A DNA stretch of 64,000 nt from Bettongia penicillata ogilbyi (GCA_023548195.1 JAJHZJ010000694.1:558001-622000); one strand, 5' to 3'; positions 45,051 through 56,909 are shown, counted from the stretch's first letter. Numbers and translations are program-made. Notes: generated by a model not told the origin, from the letters alone.

Positions 45051-45180
45051 ATGTATATGAAAAAGAAAATCATTTCCTTTTTAAAAGTAGATTTTACAGT
45101 ATTGGGTGCTGGAATATAAAATATGCAACATTTGTATGTTGTGATGTGAAATAAATACTGATTTGATATAACAAAAAAAA
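45051..45180 (+). other. Transduced 3' flank with its own poly-A signal
   Basis: About 121 bases unlike the HAL1 body follow the HAL1 A-rich end. AATAAA lies at 45150-45155 and a poly-A run starts 17 bases later at about 45172. The second target duplication follows at once. This is the layout left when read-through RNA uses a downstream poly-A signal and the extra sequence is inserted with the element. Confidence 0.7.
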
Positions 45181-45189
45181 AGAAAAGTA
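45181..45189. repeat. Target-site duplication, right
   Basis: AGAAAAGTA, identical to 42205-42213, directly after the second poly-A run. Its A-rich start makes the exact boundary uncertain by a base or two. Confidence 0.7.
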
Positions 45190-45540
45190 GGGGAGGTTTA
45201 CAGAGGGAAAGGATTGCTCTTCATGCACAGGATGGTAGCAGGTAGTGCCAAGTTAATGGAGAAGAAAGGAACAGAAACAGAATTCTCACCCAAGTGAAAA
45301 TGAAGACCCAGCCAAGAAGGAGGGCTTCTACCTAATTCAAATGACTGATACTGGATCTCTCTGTGGGAGCCAGAATCAACAGCCAAACAGTAGCTATAGG
45401 GTTAAAACCAGAACAGGAAGGAAGAGAGGGAGACAGTATCAAGTCACATGGAGCATTTTATGGATGCCCAAGGAATCTATATAACTTATTCAAGGTGAGT
45501 CTCAAACCTGGAGGTTCTAACTCCAGTTCTTCCACTATAC
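45190..45540. other. No recognised feature
   Basis: Unassigned spacer, including a purine-rich part. Confidence 0.35.
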
Positions 45541-45544
45541 AATG

Positions 45545-45740
45545 CCACTGAAACATATGGAATTAATGCTGGAAGGGACCTTCAGGATCACCTAGTCCAA
45601 ACCTATTGTTTTACAGAGGCAACAGAAGTCCAAAACATTCAGGTGACTTGGCCAATCTCACAACCCAAGCTAGTAATAGAAGCAGAATTAAAATCTGGGT
45701 CTTCTGCCATCCAATGCTCTTTTCCACCCAGCTCTGGATA
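45545..45740 (-). mobile_element. Antisense MIR-like SINE
   Basis: 'aatgctggaagggaccttc', 'cacctagtccaaacctattg', 'caggtgacttggccaatc', 'aaaatctgggtcttctgcc' on plus. Confidence 0.75.
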
Positions 45741-45744
45741 CTTT

Positions 45745-46980
45745 GGCCTATTTTGTCTTTCTTTGGGGAAAATCAATTAGAAAAAATGGTTCAATATGCA
45801 AAATTTCATCTTACAGACAACTCTGCAGGGACACACTCTGTAATATCAAGAGAAAATTGTCATATTCAAATTCAACTACTGTGGAATATTTTGAGTTTTA
45901 TCCCATTCCACATGTCTACTTACAACTGTTTCTGCTATTTTCATCACAAAATAAATCTCCTATCTTCCTTCTGGTTATTTGCTGGCACTTTTCAGATGTA
46001 CCATCATACTTCACTTTCAATCAGTATCATTTCTTTCAATAGGTAATCATTATAATCATTTAATTTCCCATAGAAGCCTTAATCCTTGCATTTCAATACT
46101 AAGACCGTGTTGGGATTTTTCAAATTTACTACATGGGCCTTGCTGTCCTTTCAGGCACTCTTTTGGTTCTCCTTCCTCTTGGGGGCAGAGGGGAGGCTTC
46201 TGTTTTTACAAACTGGGCTTCTGTTTTAAAAAGAAAAGAAAACTATATTTTTCAAACAGTGCCATGTGTATTCCACAATAATACATATGCTGTCCTATTT
46301 TTCAGGGGTAGAGAAGCAATTTCAAGTCTGAAGAATCTGAAGGTCTGTTTGCAGCATCCCACCTTCAGGCAGCTTGGTCTCCTTGACTGTGGGACCCCTT
46401 CCCTCCAGATTCTTCCAGCTGCCGAACACCAAATAAAAGAGCCCTTCTTCCTCGGAGGCCACAGATCAAGACACCATCTGTTGCTCATTTGGAGAAGGCT
46501 GTCCTGCTCAGAAACTGTGGAAATGTGGTAGTACCAACTCTTCTCCTCATCCCTCCGCCCTCCTCCACCTCCCACACCACCCACTGAACTCCCCATCAAA
46601 CACAGGCAATGCCAGTTCCCAACCAAACAAGCCCTCCCCGCTCAGTAGTATCCTTGATTGATAAATGGTGCAGAAGAATGCCTATCCTGCTCTTGGACGT
46701 CCATGTGCTACCATTCACACAACCATGCTGCCTACAGAAGCCTGGAACACAAAAGCAGCCCTATTTCAACTACTGCCTTCAAGGAGGTTTTATAGTTCAC
46801 AGCCAAACTATGTATCCACGACCATCTTTCCCTGTGGCACCATTGCCATCTAGTGGTCAGGTGAGCCAACAGAGAGCACTCATCTTGCCTTCAACCTCTA
46901 AGAGAAGGGTTACTTACTGCAACTGCAAATCCCTCCTTCCTCTCCAAGAGTCAGCTGAAATGACTAGATGCCTGCAGTAG
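45745..46980. other. Unassigned, relatively open tract
   Basis: Overlapping frames of 100-146 codons occur on both strands (plus 45606-46046, 45979-46281, 46133-46531, 46609-46980; minus 46626-46252). They overlap in conflicting registers, none has a recognisable domain, and the first begins inside a SINE. GC is somewhat raised over 46130-46970. No splice pattern stands out. Confidence 0.35.
46844..46856 (-). promoter_or_regulatory. Candidate CTCF motif
   Basis: On minus the site reads CCACTAGATGGCA, matching the first 13 positions of the CTCF core CCASYAGRKGGCAS without a mismatch. It lies in a repeat-poor, GC-richer tract, where such sites are often functional. Sequence alone cannot show binding. 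Confidence 0.4.
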
Positions 46981-48660
46981 CCAGCCAGTATTGCAGGATT
47001 ACTAATCACCCCTCTAACCCATTAAGCCTCTGACCTTTTCCTTTGTCTCAACTACAACCAAACACTCCAAAGGGTGGGTGGAATGGGGAGAGGGGAAAAT
47101 AATTGCTGCCAGTGTTAGCATTTCTTGGTCAAATGCATTCTGAAATAATCAGGTGCAAACACTAATGCCAGAATCCAGCTGACTTCAAGCCCTTCTGGTC
47201 TCCAAAATCAGACAGTGATTTTAAAACCAAAAGAAGAAAAAACAAGCTATAAAGGCTGGTAATGAGATTTTGGTATTTTATTCCATCCATAAACTGCTTG
47301 ATCTGCTCTTGACATTTATGATGTCAGCAGATACTCATGATTGAATTACAACCTTGCCTTACATTGAACAACATAATGATGTATACATAAGGCAATCTGA
47401 AGAGAAGAGAATGATCTGGCAGGCAGTTAATGGGGGAGGGGGAGAGAAACAATTCAGCTCATTTCAAAACCAAGCTCTTTTTCTTAAATAACCTAGTATA
47501 CCTTGGAATAGAATTTGTACACCATGGCTAAATATTCCACATTAAAAATAGTTTGTGATGGGATATGCTTTTTTTAATTAAAAGTTTAATGTACATTAAC
47601 ATTTTTAGATGAAAAACTGACAATCCGAGAACAGTTCTAAATTCTCCTTTGATTATTTTTTCCAGAGCACTGAAGGCATTGAAAAGCTGCATAAGTAGGC
47701 TAAACAAAGTCAGATTCTTTTAAAATTAATTTTGTGTCCTACCACACACCCCTACTTAACTCCATTTGCTCCTCCTGCCCAGTGAATCATGTCCAATTTT
47801 CTGGCAGGGGCTCCAGGATATTCCCTGGCTGACCCTATACACTCTGCCCACATGCCTTCATCTCCTACTCCACCTTGGCTATCACTTCCATCCCTGTCTG
47901 GCCAATTTACTGGCTGCCAAAACAAAATTAAACAAAAGCTAACTTTGTCTATACTGAGCCAGCCACAATCTTCCCCTCCCACTTCTCAAAGGGGACACGA
48001 GGGTCTATTCTTCTGAAAAATGACCCACGGTCCCAACCTTCTCTGAGTTATTTCCCCAATCACAGCACTCCCCAATCCTCCCCTCAGGGCATGCCAAGAG
48101 GATAAACTAATTTTGAACTACAGTATTAATGGTTGACATGCTACTGGTCTTCGGTGACATGCATTTAACAGGGACCTTCTATGGCCAGAGCTAAAGTAAT
48201 GTGGGACTTTCAAGTCACCCAGGGAATATGTTTTTTACCTCAATTGAAGCTACCCAATTGGCCCATACATATATAAGGACCACCCTGATCCCAGCACGGT
48301 TCCTCCTGCTACCTCACCTTTCACAGCCTTCAACTGCCTTCTATTTGGAGAAGCGTCTGATGCCTCCCTTCCAACATTACACTTTCTCCTAGAGCTTTCA
48401 AAATCAACACCAAAGGCTTCCTCTAGGAAATCTTCCATGAGAAATTCAGACATGCCTACCAACTCACATTATGTAACCAAAAAGAAAACTAAAGAAATGA
48501 GTCTTGTTTGAAAAATAGTAATACCCCTATCACTTTAAAAGATAATAAGTTATTCTTGGAGAGAATCACTGTTAAACAACACACAGTCATTTTTACTAAC
48601 TTACTAACTTTACTAACTTGGCAGTTCAATATTCTGAAAGTGAATATTTTAATTGTTATA
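46981..48660. other. Repeat-poor tract, possible conserved non-coding DNA
   Basis: No SINE or LINE signature over about 1.7 kb. 46980-47740 is AT-rich with several homeodomain-type TAAT cores. 47750-48460 is C-rich on plus and may include a very diverged L2 piece near 48290-48450. A small (TTACTAACT)-type tandem lies at 48592-48620. No gene seen. Confidence 0.35.
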
Positions 48661-48667
48661 AAGATAT

Positions 48668-49130
48668 CATGGTGTTAAAGAATTTAGAGGTGAAAAAGTT
48701 GTGGGCCAAGTCCCTCATTCTACAGATGAGGAAACAAAGCATTCAAAGGAGTGAAATTAATTTACAAGACCACATGAGTAATAAGTGGTGGTGTTGATAT
48801 TCAAACCCCAGGCCTTCTGACTCCAAAGGCAATGTTTTCTCCACCACCCCTTTACAAAAATGTAACATCCATAATGTACAAATAACAGCAGAAATCATGA
48901 GGAGGATACTTGAAAATAAACATTTTATAGGATCAAAGAGCTAGAGGAGATCCCAAAAGTCATTTAGTCCAAACCTCCTTATTTTATAAATGAAGAACCT
49001 GAAACCTATAGAAGTTAAGGTCAAACAGGCAATAAGTATCAGAAGCAAGAACTGAGTCCTCTGACTCTTCTCTGCCCCCCCCCGACACACACAGCCTGTG
49101 CTCTTTCCATGATACCACACCCAGAAATAT
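48668..49130 (-). mobile_element. Two antisense MIR-like SINEs
   Basis: 48668-48848: 'ctacagatgaggaaacaaag', 'attcaaaccccaggccttc'. 48935-49130: 'gagctagaggagatccc', 'gtccaaacctccttatt', with a C10 run at 49075-49084. Both are complements of SINE sequence. Confidence 0.65.
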
Positions 49131-49299
49131 TGAGATATTGTTTATCCATGGCTAAATCTATATAATGAAAAAAATAATAAATATCCAGTGCTATCCAGTA
49201 GTACCCAATAGAGGAGCCATCCGATTAAATCTTTGATGGCCTCCTGTAGGTAAAACACAGTGACAAAGTAAAACACATACACCTCAGATTGACATTCAC

Positions 49300-49920
49300 A
49301 GTCTGACCTCCATCTTCCTTTCTAGACTTCACGTATTCTATGTTCAGGTCAAACTGTACGTTACTTGTTATTCCATAAACTGGGTGGTATATCCCTACTC
49401 TTCATAATTTTACAAAAGTGGCCCCAGAAGCCTAGAACATAACCTTTTTCACCTCTATCCCTTCATAGTCCTTAGTTTTGTTCCCTAAAGAAAGCCTTTC
49501 CTGATCCCCCTAGTCATTAGTTATCTCTCCCTCCTCAAATTATCTTAAAATTTAACAAACACCAAGCATTTATGAAAGTCTTATTAGGTATCAAGCACTG
49601 TACAAAGTGTTGGTAATGCAAAGAAATGCACAATCAAGAGCTTTTTCTGAATCCCAGCTCTTCCACTTACTACCCATGTCCCCTTGGGAAAGTGTCCGAA
49701 CCCCTCTAGGCTTTGATTTCCTCATCTGCAAAATGAGGTTGGATGAAATGACATCCAAGCTCCCTTCAATCTCTTCCATATTGTAGTCCCTCAGTAAAGT
49801 GTAAGCTTCTTGAGAATATGGACTGCTTTTTTTGGACGGTTTTGTTTTGTCATTGTATCCTCTGGTATCTTGGTAAAGCACCTTGCCCAGAGGCAAAAAG
49901 CCTTGCTGAATGGAACTATT
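49300..49920 (+). mobile_element. L2 LINE 3' region with nested insertions
   Basis: L2 sequence at 49300-49555 ('aagcctttcctgatccccc', 'agttatctctccctcctc') resumes at 49797-49920 ('taagcttcttgagaatatgg', 'agcaccttgcccagagg'). Between them lie the head of the unassigned repeat (49560-49630) and a MIR-like SINE (49628-49790). Confidence 0.65.
49628..49790 (+). mobile_element. MIR-like SINE inside L2
   Basis: 'gctcttccacttactaccc', 'gatttcctcatctgcaaaatg', 'atgacatccaagctcccttc'. Confidence 0.65.
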
Positions 49921-49969
49921 AGTGCCAGCCTTGTTTTGCTATTACTGATCATTAAAAAAACATGATTCT

Positions 49970-50140
49970 GGACATCACCAAATAAAGGCACTAGAAGAGA
50001 CCTTTAGAGGTCACCTCGTCCAACTCCCAACTCATTTTACAAACAAGGAATCTGGAGCCCACACAGTGATGGGCAGAGTTTGCACTAGACCTCAGGTCTC
50101 CTGATTCCTCCCTCCAGGGCTCATTCTACTCAATTTCCTT
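49970..50140 (-). mobile_element. Antisense MIR-like SINE
   Basis: 'gacctttagaggtcacctcg', 'aactcattttacaaacaagg', 'gacctcaggtctcctgattc' on plus. Confidence 0.65.
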
Positions 50141-50327
50141 CTAGTGTTAAATAGCTTTGGAAACTTCCTACCTAAAAAAGTTCTCACTGATCAGGTATAT
50201 TAAACCAGGTATTCCTTCTGAGTATGGGTAATACTATGTATACTAGATGGTCACTGAGGTCCCCTCCAATTCTGAAAAGGTTGTGATTAAGTGAAATAAC
50301 AAGAGATCCTTCTGTTCCTCATCATCT

Positions 50328-50695
50328 CTGGGCCTCTACTCTGGCCACCACCACCATCCCTTACCTGAAGTGTACTCAATTTTCTCTTCCATCTCATAGA
50401 ATCCTTCTCTTCCTTCAAGGAACAGCTTAAGCCCAGTCTTCTGCAGAAGACCTTTCCAGGATGGTCCTCCCTACCCTCCTTCACAACAGTCCATCCCTCC
50501 TCCTTCAGTCTTGGATTTATTTTGCATTTATTGCATATGCATATTTATTCTTTATATACTTGTATGTGTTTGCATATCTCCCTTGATCGAATTAAGGTCC
50601 TTGAAAGTAGAGATGTTTCATTTTTTGTGTATGTATGGCCACTGTCTACCTGGGGGGGAGGAGGGAAATGCTAATTGATTGATTATTGATAATGG
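50328..50695 (+). mobile_element. L2-clade LINE 3' region
   Basis: 'ctcttccttcaaggaacagc', 'agacctttccaggatggtcc', 'taaggtccttgaaagtagag', 'aaatgctaattgattg': ordered L2 3' segments. Confidence 0.7.
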
Positions 50696-50699
50696 AGAA

Positions 50700-50984
50700 A
50701 TTTACTGAATAAAGTGCCCAGTACACTAAGTGAACTCCCACTACGCCAAGAAATGTTATCAGAAGTTTCTGGTAAACTGATCAAATAAAGCTGAAATTCT
50801 CCAATAATTAAATGAAATATTTATAGTTTCCAGACAGCATGAATCATAAATAGCCCTCAACAAAATTATGGTGTAGACAGTTTGTCTTTAATGCCCCCTC
50901 TTTCATTTCTGTACTCGTATCCAAGGCTCCAATTTTCAGGAGCCCAGCTGGTTTCCCCTCTATTAGGTGGCTAAAGTTGTTCAG
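50700..50984. other. No recognised feature
   Basis: Short AT-rich spacer. Confidence 0.35.
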
Positions 50985-51235
50985 TGATTGCAGTCCTGGA
51001 CCACCAGTTAGAAAAATCTGAGTTCAAATCCCACCTCGGGCACTTACTGGCTGTGTAATACTAAGCGAATTACTTACACTGTCTCAGTTTCCTCATCTAC
51101 AAAACAATGATAACAATACCAGCTTCACCAGGTTTTGGGAAGAGCAGATGTGAAAACATTTTACATTTATATGTAAAATGTTTTACAAACCTTTAAGTCC
51201 TATATAAATGCTAGCTATTATTACTAGCTATTCTC
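50985..51235 (+). mobile_element. MIR-like SINE with internal palindrome
   Basis: 'gagttcaaatcccacctcgg', 'tcagtttcctcatctac', and 'tataaatgctagctattatt' mark a near full-length SINE. A perfect 14-bp inverted repeat sits in its 3' core at 51153-51184 (AAAACATTTTACAT, ttat, ATGTAAAATGTTTT). The right arm is normal SINE sequence and the left arm is an added inverted copy. Confidence 0.8.
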
Positions 51236-51239
51236 AAAA

Positions 51240-52210
51240 CCTGTTTCTCTGAATGGATCTGATATTAGTCACTTGGCTTGGTGTGAATTTAAGCCAATGT
51301 GTTGTTACTTTTCCCAAGGCTATTTTAAGACCTATCTTTAACTGGGTAATGAAAGCCTTTATCCCCTATTAAAGGAATTTCATATGTAAGCAAGTGGGTG
51401 AGAAAATTGGGAGGAGATTTTTGAATGCCCTTCTAATCACATCATAGTGGCAGCCACTTATTCTGCCTTTGGATAAGGCCTGACCTGACTTGAATAATAG
51501 CTTGACCTGACTGGGGAGGCAAAGTTTCCAGAAATGGAAAAAATAAATGGAACTTTTAGAAAAAATTAAATTACATGGAATAATTTTAATAGCCTTCAGA
51601 GCTCTAAAATCACTTTGTTGGTTTAGTAACATAAAAAGACATTAGGTATAATTTGATTTGCTCCTAAAATTATCACCTTTGGTATATTTAGACCTAGGGT
51701 CCTGTACCCTGTCTTATGCAAAGTTGAAATTAAAGAAAGATTTTCTTATGGAGATGAGATTTCTACATTTTCTTACAAATGGAGAGATTTCTCCAATGTA
51801 TTATAACATATATAGACATATTTATATAGGTAGTCTCTCTTAGTGCTGGTACATATACCTTAGAAGGACACTTCAGATGGATAACTAGCTAGGATCAGCA
51901 TTGAATAGGAGGACAGCCAGCTGAAATAGGAATCAGGGAAGGCATCGTAGGGTCTCAATGAACATGAGAGATGGAAGTGCCCACATTGATGAAACTATGG
52001 CTCTCTAAAAGTAAGCAAATTCAAAGAAAATAATTGCAAAAATGCAAAGCTTGGAGGGGAGGGGAAGAAAGGGGAGAGTTAAGAATGGAGTCTTAAAATA
52101 CTTTGCAAATCTTGAAAATGTTATATAACTATAAAGTACTTTCAGGTCAAAGCTATCCCTTTCCCCACCCCTTCCTATTTTCTAGACCCTTACTGAGAGA
52201 TTATACAAAA
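51240..52210. other. No recognised feature
   Basis: AT-rich, nothing recognised; an 87-codon minus frame at 51369-51632 has no known domain. Confidence 0.35.
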
Positions 52211-52214
52211 AATT

Positions 52215-52382
52215 GGAAAAATTACTGGGTTAAAAGTCAAGAGATTCAGAAACTAGCTCTCATTTTGCTACATTCTAACTATGTGACTTTGGGCAAGTCA
52301 CTTCAATTCTTCAGGACTCAATTTCCTTATCTATAAAATGTTGTTTAAAATTCCTTTAAGCTCTAAAATGTCATAGTTCCTA
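52215..52382 (+). mobile_element. MIR-like SINE
   Basis: 'ctatgtgactttgggcaagtc', 'caatttccttatctataaaa', 'aaattcctttaagctctaaaa'. Confidence 0.75.
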
Positions 52383-52389
52383 GGATGCC

Positions 52390-53750
52390 CCAATGAATCT
52401 AAACTATTTTGCTTCAATAATTACATCCATTGAGGTGTATCTGTTGTCTTTGGAACCAGTATGAACATCTCCTCTTGGCCAAAGTATTTCTTATCCTCCA
52501 CCCCTAAGAATGGAAGAGTGGAATGAGAAGAGAAGGTGAAATGTTTATCAGCTACCTAATCATAAACATAAGATTGAGCTAAAACAAAGTCCCATCTACT
52601 CTGTGCTCCAGCACCTCCCCTTGTTGAAATGTCATAATCCCAAGAGAGATGTGCTATAAAAAGCTTCATTTGAGTATCATCTCTCATCATTCAATATAGT
52701 TTTTCAACCCTTTCAAAATTCCATTGAAAAATCTATATAATGTGTGCTTAGATTAATGAACTGTTTGAATCAGGATCAATAAGCATTCAGAGCCCTGAAC
52801 TGTTGACACCTGCTGGATCCAACCCTAAGAATGTTTCTTTGTGGGTGTAGCCAATCAGGATTCTATAACTCCAGGGGTCCCACTTAATAAACAAGCAATC
52901 TAATATATGACCTCTGTAGATTAATTTCCTGAGAGCAAGTAAATAATCTGGATTCAAAATTTCCATGATTATACATATAATTACAGTATCACTTACCAAT
53001 TAACACATTGATTTAAACCTTCTTGGAATTGTGTACTTAGGTATAAAAGGGATAATCATTCAAATACTCAACATCTCTCAAAGACAGCAAAAATCACATG
53101 GCACATGATGTTATACACATCTGATTTCTCTTGTGGAAGACAGCATGATGAGAGCAGATTACCAGTAATAATACATTCAGGGAGCTGGCATTATTATGGT
53201 TCAAAATAGCTGGGCAACAACAGTAAGTGTTGGGAAGGTTCAGCTTCAAAATGTGCCTTTTAGAAACACAGCCATCTCCTGAAAATCTTTCCACAAAGCT
53301 ACAGCTTTACAAAACTGCTTCTCTGGGCAGGGTAATAATTATTATCATTTCTATTTTAATTTACTGCAGCAACTAAGGTATAAGTTATCTGCCATTAGAC
53401 AGTTATATAAATGGACAAAGATATATGATCGACATTCTTTTCCACTTTGGACAAGGGCAATAATGAATGTAAGTTTGTCATTCCTTATTTCTAGATAAGA
53501 TTATCCATTAAAAATGTAAATGCAACCCTTTGTAAGGCAGCCCTGCGGTGAAAACAAAGATAGACATCAATGAAATTTATGTCCATTTATGAAAAAAGCA
53601 GTTAAAAATAATAAATTACAATGGCAAATATAATGAACTCCCTGTCCAATAGGAAAGGAATCAAAATGTAGCTTCATTATGGAGGCCTTTCTAGTCAACT
53701 GCTCCACAGAACAGATAGCTTCGAAGAAGCAGAATGAAGTAGGGGGGGAA
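52390..53750. other. Repeat-poor tract
   Basis: No repeat signature over about 1.35 kb; 52980-53560 in particular is complex, AT-rich sequence. Possible conserved non-coding DNA, unproven. Confidence 0.35.
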
Positions 53751-53754
53751 ATAC

Positions 53755-53885
53755 TGAACTCAAGCACTTATTAGTCAAGCCACTCCTCATCAGTTCACTT
53801 AACAGCTTTGTACCTCAGTGTCTTCATCTATATAATGGGAATGAGAATAATATTCTACTACAAGAACTATCTAAATGTGAGTTAA
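53755..53885 (+). mobile_element. MIR-like SINE fragment
   Basis: 'gtacctcagtgtcttcatc', 'tataatgggaatgagaataat'. Confidence 0.5.
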
Positions 53886-54109
53886 TGTCAGAGAACAAGA
53901 CTCCCATCTGGAGTCAAACTGTCATGAGACAATAGTCCTGATTTTTCTCTTTATTTCACTTTTTGAACAATTACTATAGGTCATAAAAATAATGCTGTTA
54001 GGGGGAGAAAAAGGTGTAATCTGGGTCTATAATTTCATCTCTCTGGAGAACTCCCCGTGTGGAAATACCCTTCACCAATGCAGATGGGTAATGCAATTGT
54101 AATATACAG

Positions 54110-54245
54110 ACTCATGCATGTTGGGAGCTCTGAGAATTTAAATTGCTTCTCCATGGTCACACAACTAGTCTGTGACAGCATCAGGATTTGGTCTCAGGTT
54201 TTCTTGATTCCCAGTCCTCTGTCTATTATATCATGCTACTCCACT
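54110..54245 (-). mobile_element. Antisense MIR-like SINE fragment
   Basis: 'ttctccatggtcacacaact', 'ggatttggtctcaggttttc' and 'ctatcatgctactcc'-like head (plus). Confidence 0.6.
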
Positions 54246-54249
54246 CAGA

Positions 54250-55650
54250 CTTTTATAATATTACAGTGAATATTTCAAAAATCAACACTTGAGTATTTAA
54301 AAATTAAAGGTCTATAATTCAAGCTAGTCTCATTTTCTCAATATAAGAAGTATCTATAACAATCACAGTCATGATTACAAATCAAAGCAATATGAAATTT
54401 ACTAAAAGTTGTTAACTTTTTAATGCACATCTTAACTTTGCACCCAGATGCAAGATAATACTCAAGGTTGGGGTCATTTGTATTTTTTTTTTACTCCTCC
54501 CCCAAGTATTTTTACTCTGCAAAATTCCTAATTCATGGGTTATAAAATTGACATTCTGAGATTTATGAAAATTCAAAGTAATTGCTCAGAAGCCAAAACC
54601 TTAAGAATGTTGCCCCATGACAATTTGACCCCAAGTATGAATTCTCTGCCCCCTCCCCAAGTTCTAAAATGTTACTAAGGATATTCAACAGAACAGTTGG
54701 CTTTAAAGGTCTTGATGTTTTATTAATACTTCCATTTTTATCCACACTATTTAAAATTTCTGGAATGTGGGTTTCAGTGTGTTAAGAGGTAATCACTGCT
54801 AAGCAATAGGAAATCATTATGCAAGGAAAAGAATCAGCATAGAAACCAAACAAACTTCATTCCTCTCTTAACCTTGTGAACTGTTTTAAAGAGGGAAGGA
54901 GGTGGGGAAACCTAGCTTCTGTAAGCTGGAAGTCCTAAGTGACGAAAAAATAATAATAATAATGTAAGATTTCAGCACCAGCTTCCACCTCTTAGATAAC
55001 ATATGAACAAAAAAAATGCCATAAAAGAGTCTGCCTCTCTGAACACCCAACCCAAGGAAATTGCTTTGAGTTTCAGCCACGGTAATCCGGCTCTGGGAAA
55101 CTCTGAGGGTGTCAGCAGCTTCTCAATAAAAAGGAAAACTGAAAATAGTTCAAAAATGGCTCCTAATAGCAATAATGTATAGTTCTGTGGTCATTACCGG
55201 TCAGATAATAACTAGGAGTGACCTTAAAACCATAGATTACAGCTTAAGTAGAGCCTGGTGCTCATTGCAGATGTGCAGCCCAAAAAGAAGTCACACAATC
55301 TCACCATCAGTGCTCACGCTGTTCCGAGGCTGGCCTGCATGTGTGGGTTTTTCCTTCTCCAGTGTTATCACACTAGGACTCTTATAATGATCTGAAAAAC
55401 ATGTACCTTTAGGAAACAGTGCCACACTGAAAAAAACAGATAAATACCCAGACCAATGTAATCAAAAACATACAGAAGAAACAGGTTCTGGCAATGCAGG
55501 TAAAGGTTTTTATAACACTTGTATTCTGCTAAAATATTCTGTGTTTTTATGTCTTTGGATGACAGGTATGCTACAGGAAACTTAGTTCATTACTTCTGTA
55601 TCTCTGTAAAATGGGGTGGGGGGTAGATTCTGTTAAAATGTGCTATCCTC
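54250..55650. other. No recognised feature
   Basis: About 1.4 kb without a repeat or gene that I can support. Short minus frames at 54886-55172 overlap each other. Confidence 0.35.
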
Positions 55651-55654
55651 ATTC

Positions 55655-55810
55655 TAAAATGAATGAACAAATGAATGAAGCTTTTATTAAGCATCTACTA
55701 TGTACAAAACACAGTGCTAAGCACTGGAGACACAAAAGGAAAAGTCAAACAAGTCTTGCTCTCAAGGATCTCACATTCTAATGGGGGAGACAAGGAAGGC
55801 TTCTGCTGGC
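55655..55810 (+). mobile_element. Unassigned marsupial repeat, head
   Basis: The clearest copy of this opening segment: 'cttttattaagcatctactatg', 'acacagtgctaagcactgg', 'ctcaaggatctcacattctaa', 'gggggagacaagg'. Confidence 0.65.
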
Positions 55811-55814
55811 AAGT

Positions 55815-56685
55815 CAGATGTTCCATAGATTAGAACACATAATTAGAACTGCAATCGCAATGAACTAAGTCTGTTTGATTTCCCATGAACACATCCTGCA
55901 ATTGTCATGCCCTCATTTTCAATTCATTTGGATTTTAACTTCTGCCACCATTTTGCATGTTTAGAATTTATTCAGATGTAGGGAATAGTAGATTCTTTTA
56001 TTTCTTTCCAATCCCTTTGGTGAACAAAGTTTTCAAAATAAGAACATTCCCATTCCTGAAATAGCCTCCCTCATCCAAGGTTGAAGGAAACATAGTTTGT
56101 GGGCTACATTCAATGTAAAAACATCAAAGTCATTCTTTTCCCTGACCACAGAAGACAAGTTCTACAGCTTTATCAGCAAGTACTAGTTCTCTGAAGACTG
56201 TCCTGGTAACTTGTAGGGAGAGAGTAGTCGGCAAAGAGAACCAGACTTCAGACACTTCCTAGGAAACAGAGCCACAAAAAGTAATCAATTTAAAGGCAAG
56301 GAAAACAAAGTAAGCTATTTAAAAAATTAAAGTAGGAGTGGAAAAAGAAAATGTGCAAATGGGCAATCTTGGGAGTATGAGTCTTATTTTCTATCTGACA
56401 TACTGAGACCCAGAATCTTTTGCCCACTTCCCTGCTCCTGGATTCACAAATTTTTCTCCTGCTTACAAGAAAAAGTTCATCCACAAACATGGGTTTCCTT
56501 GGCTTTCTTCGTTCTCAGTTTTCTCAATTCCACTTTACCAGCACCATGGAAAGTTTTGTTTAACAGCTTTTGGGCAAAGTGCTTCCCTAGACCACCAGCT
56601 AAGCACCCTGGCTTATTTTCTTAAAGATCAATAAGGATGATCCTTCAAGGTAGATGGCTTTAGTTCTATAATAATAGCCTATACT
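55815..56685. other. No recognised feature
   Basis: Unassigned, repeat-poor. Confidence 0.35.
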
Positions 56686-56689
56686 CATG

Positions 56690-56900
56690 CCGTGCTGTAG
56701 TTATGTCACATTTGGGAAACATCCCCATGAGATAGGCATGATAAGATATTTTGGATCAAATCATCAAATTCTTTTTCATCAAATCATATTATTTTGGAGT
56801 TAAGAAAACTGACACATAGAGAAATTAGGTGATTTTCCCAAAATCACAAAGCAAGGAGGCCTTCTGACACCAGGTCTAGAATTCTTTCCACTGCTCCACA
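56690..56900 (-). mobile_element. Antisense MIR-like SINE
   Basis: 'ccccatgagataggcatga', 'aagaaaactgacacatag', 'ttcccaaaatcacaaagc' on plus; about 40 extra AT-rich bases lie in its middle. Confidence 0.6.
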
Positions 56901-56909
56901 CTGTCCATT

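Larger units (their letters stand above)
42214..45180 (+). mobile_element. HAL1 (half-L1) retrotransposon with 3' transduction
   Basis: It starts 'aagaaggcagagccaagatgg', an L1-type 5' end. A 5' UTR of about 750 bases follows, then an ORF1 region (42961-43985), then about 1,050 bases of purine-rich 3' sequence ending in AATAAA-type motifs and an A-rich run (45024-45050). No endonuclease or reverse-transcriptase region lies between ORF1 and the tail, so this is an ORF1-only element moved by L1 enzymes in trans. A further unique segment and a second poly-A end it at 45180. It is essentially full length, with direct repeats on both sides. Confidence 0.85.

Noticed and set aside
45606..46531. Series of 100-146-codon plus frames that could suggest a gene
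   Set aside because: They overlap in different registers, the first starts inside an antisense SINE, and none has a domain, splice-site pattern or codon bias that I can see.
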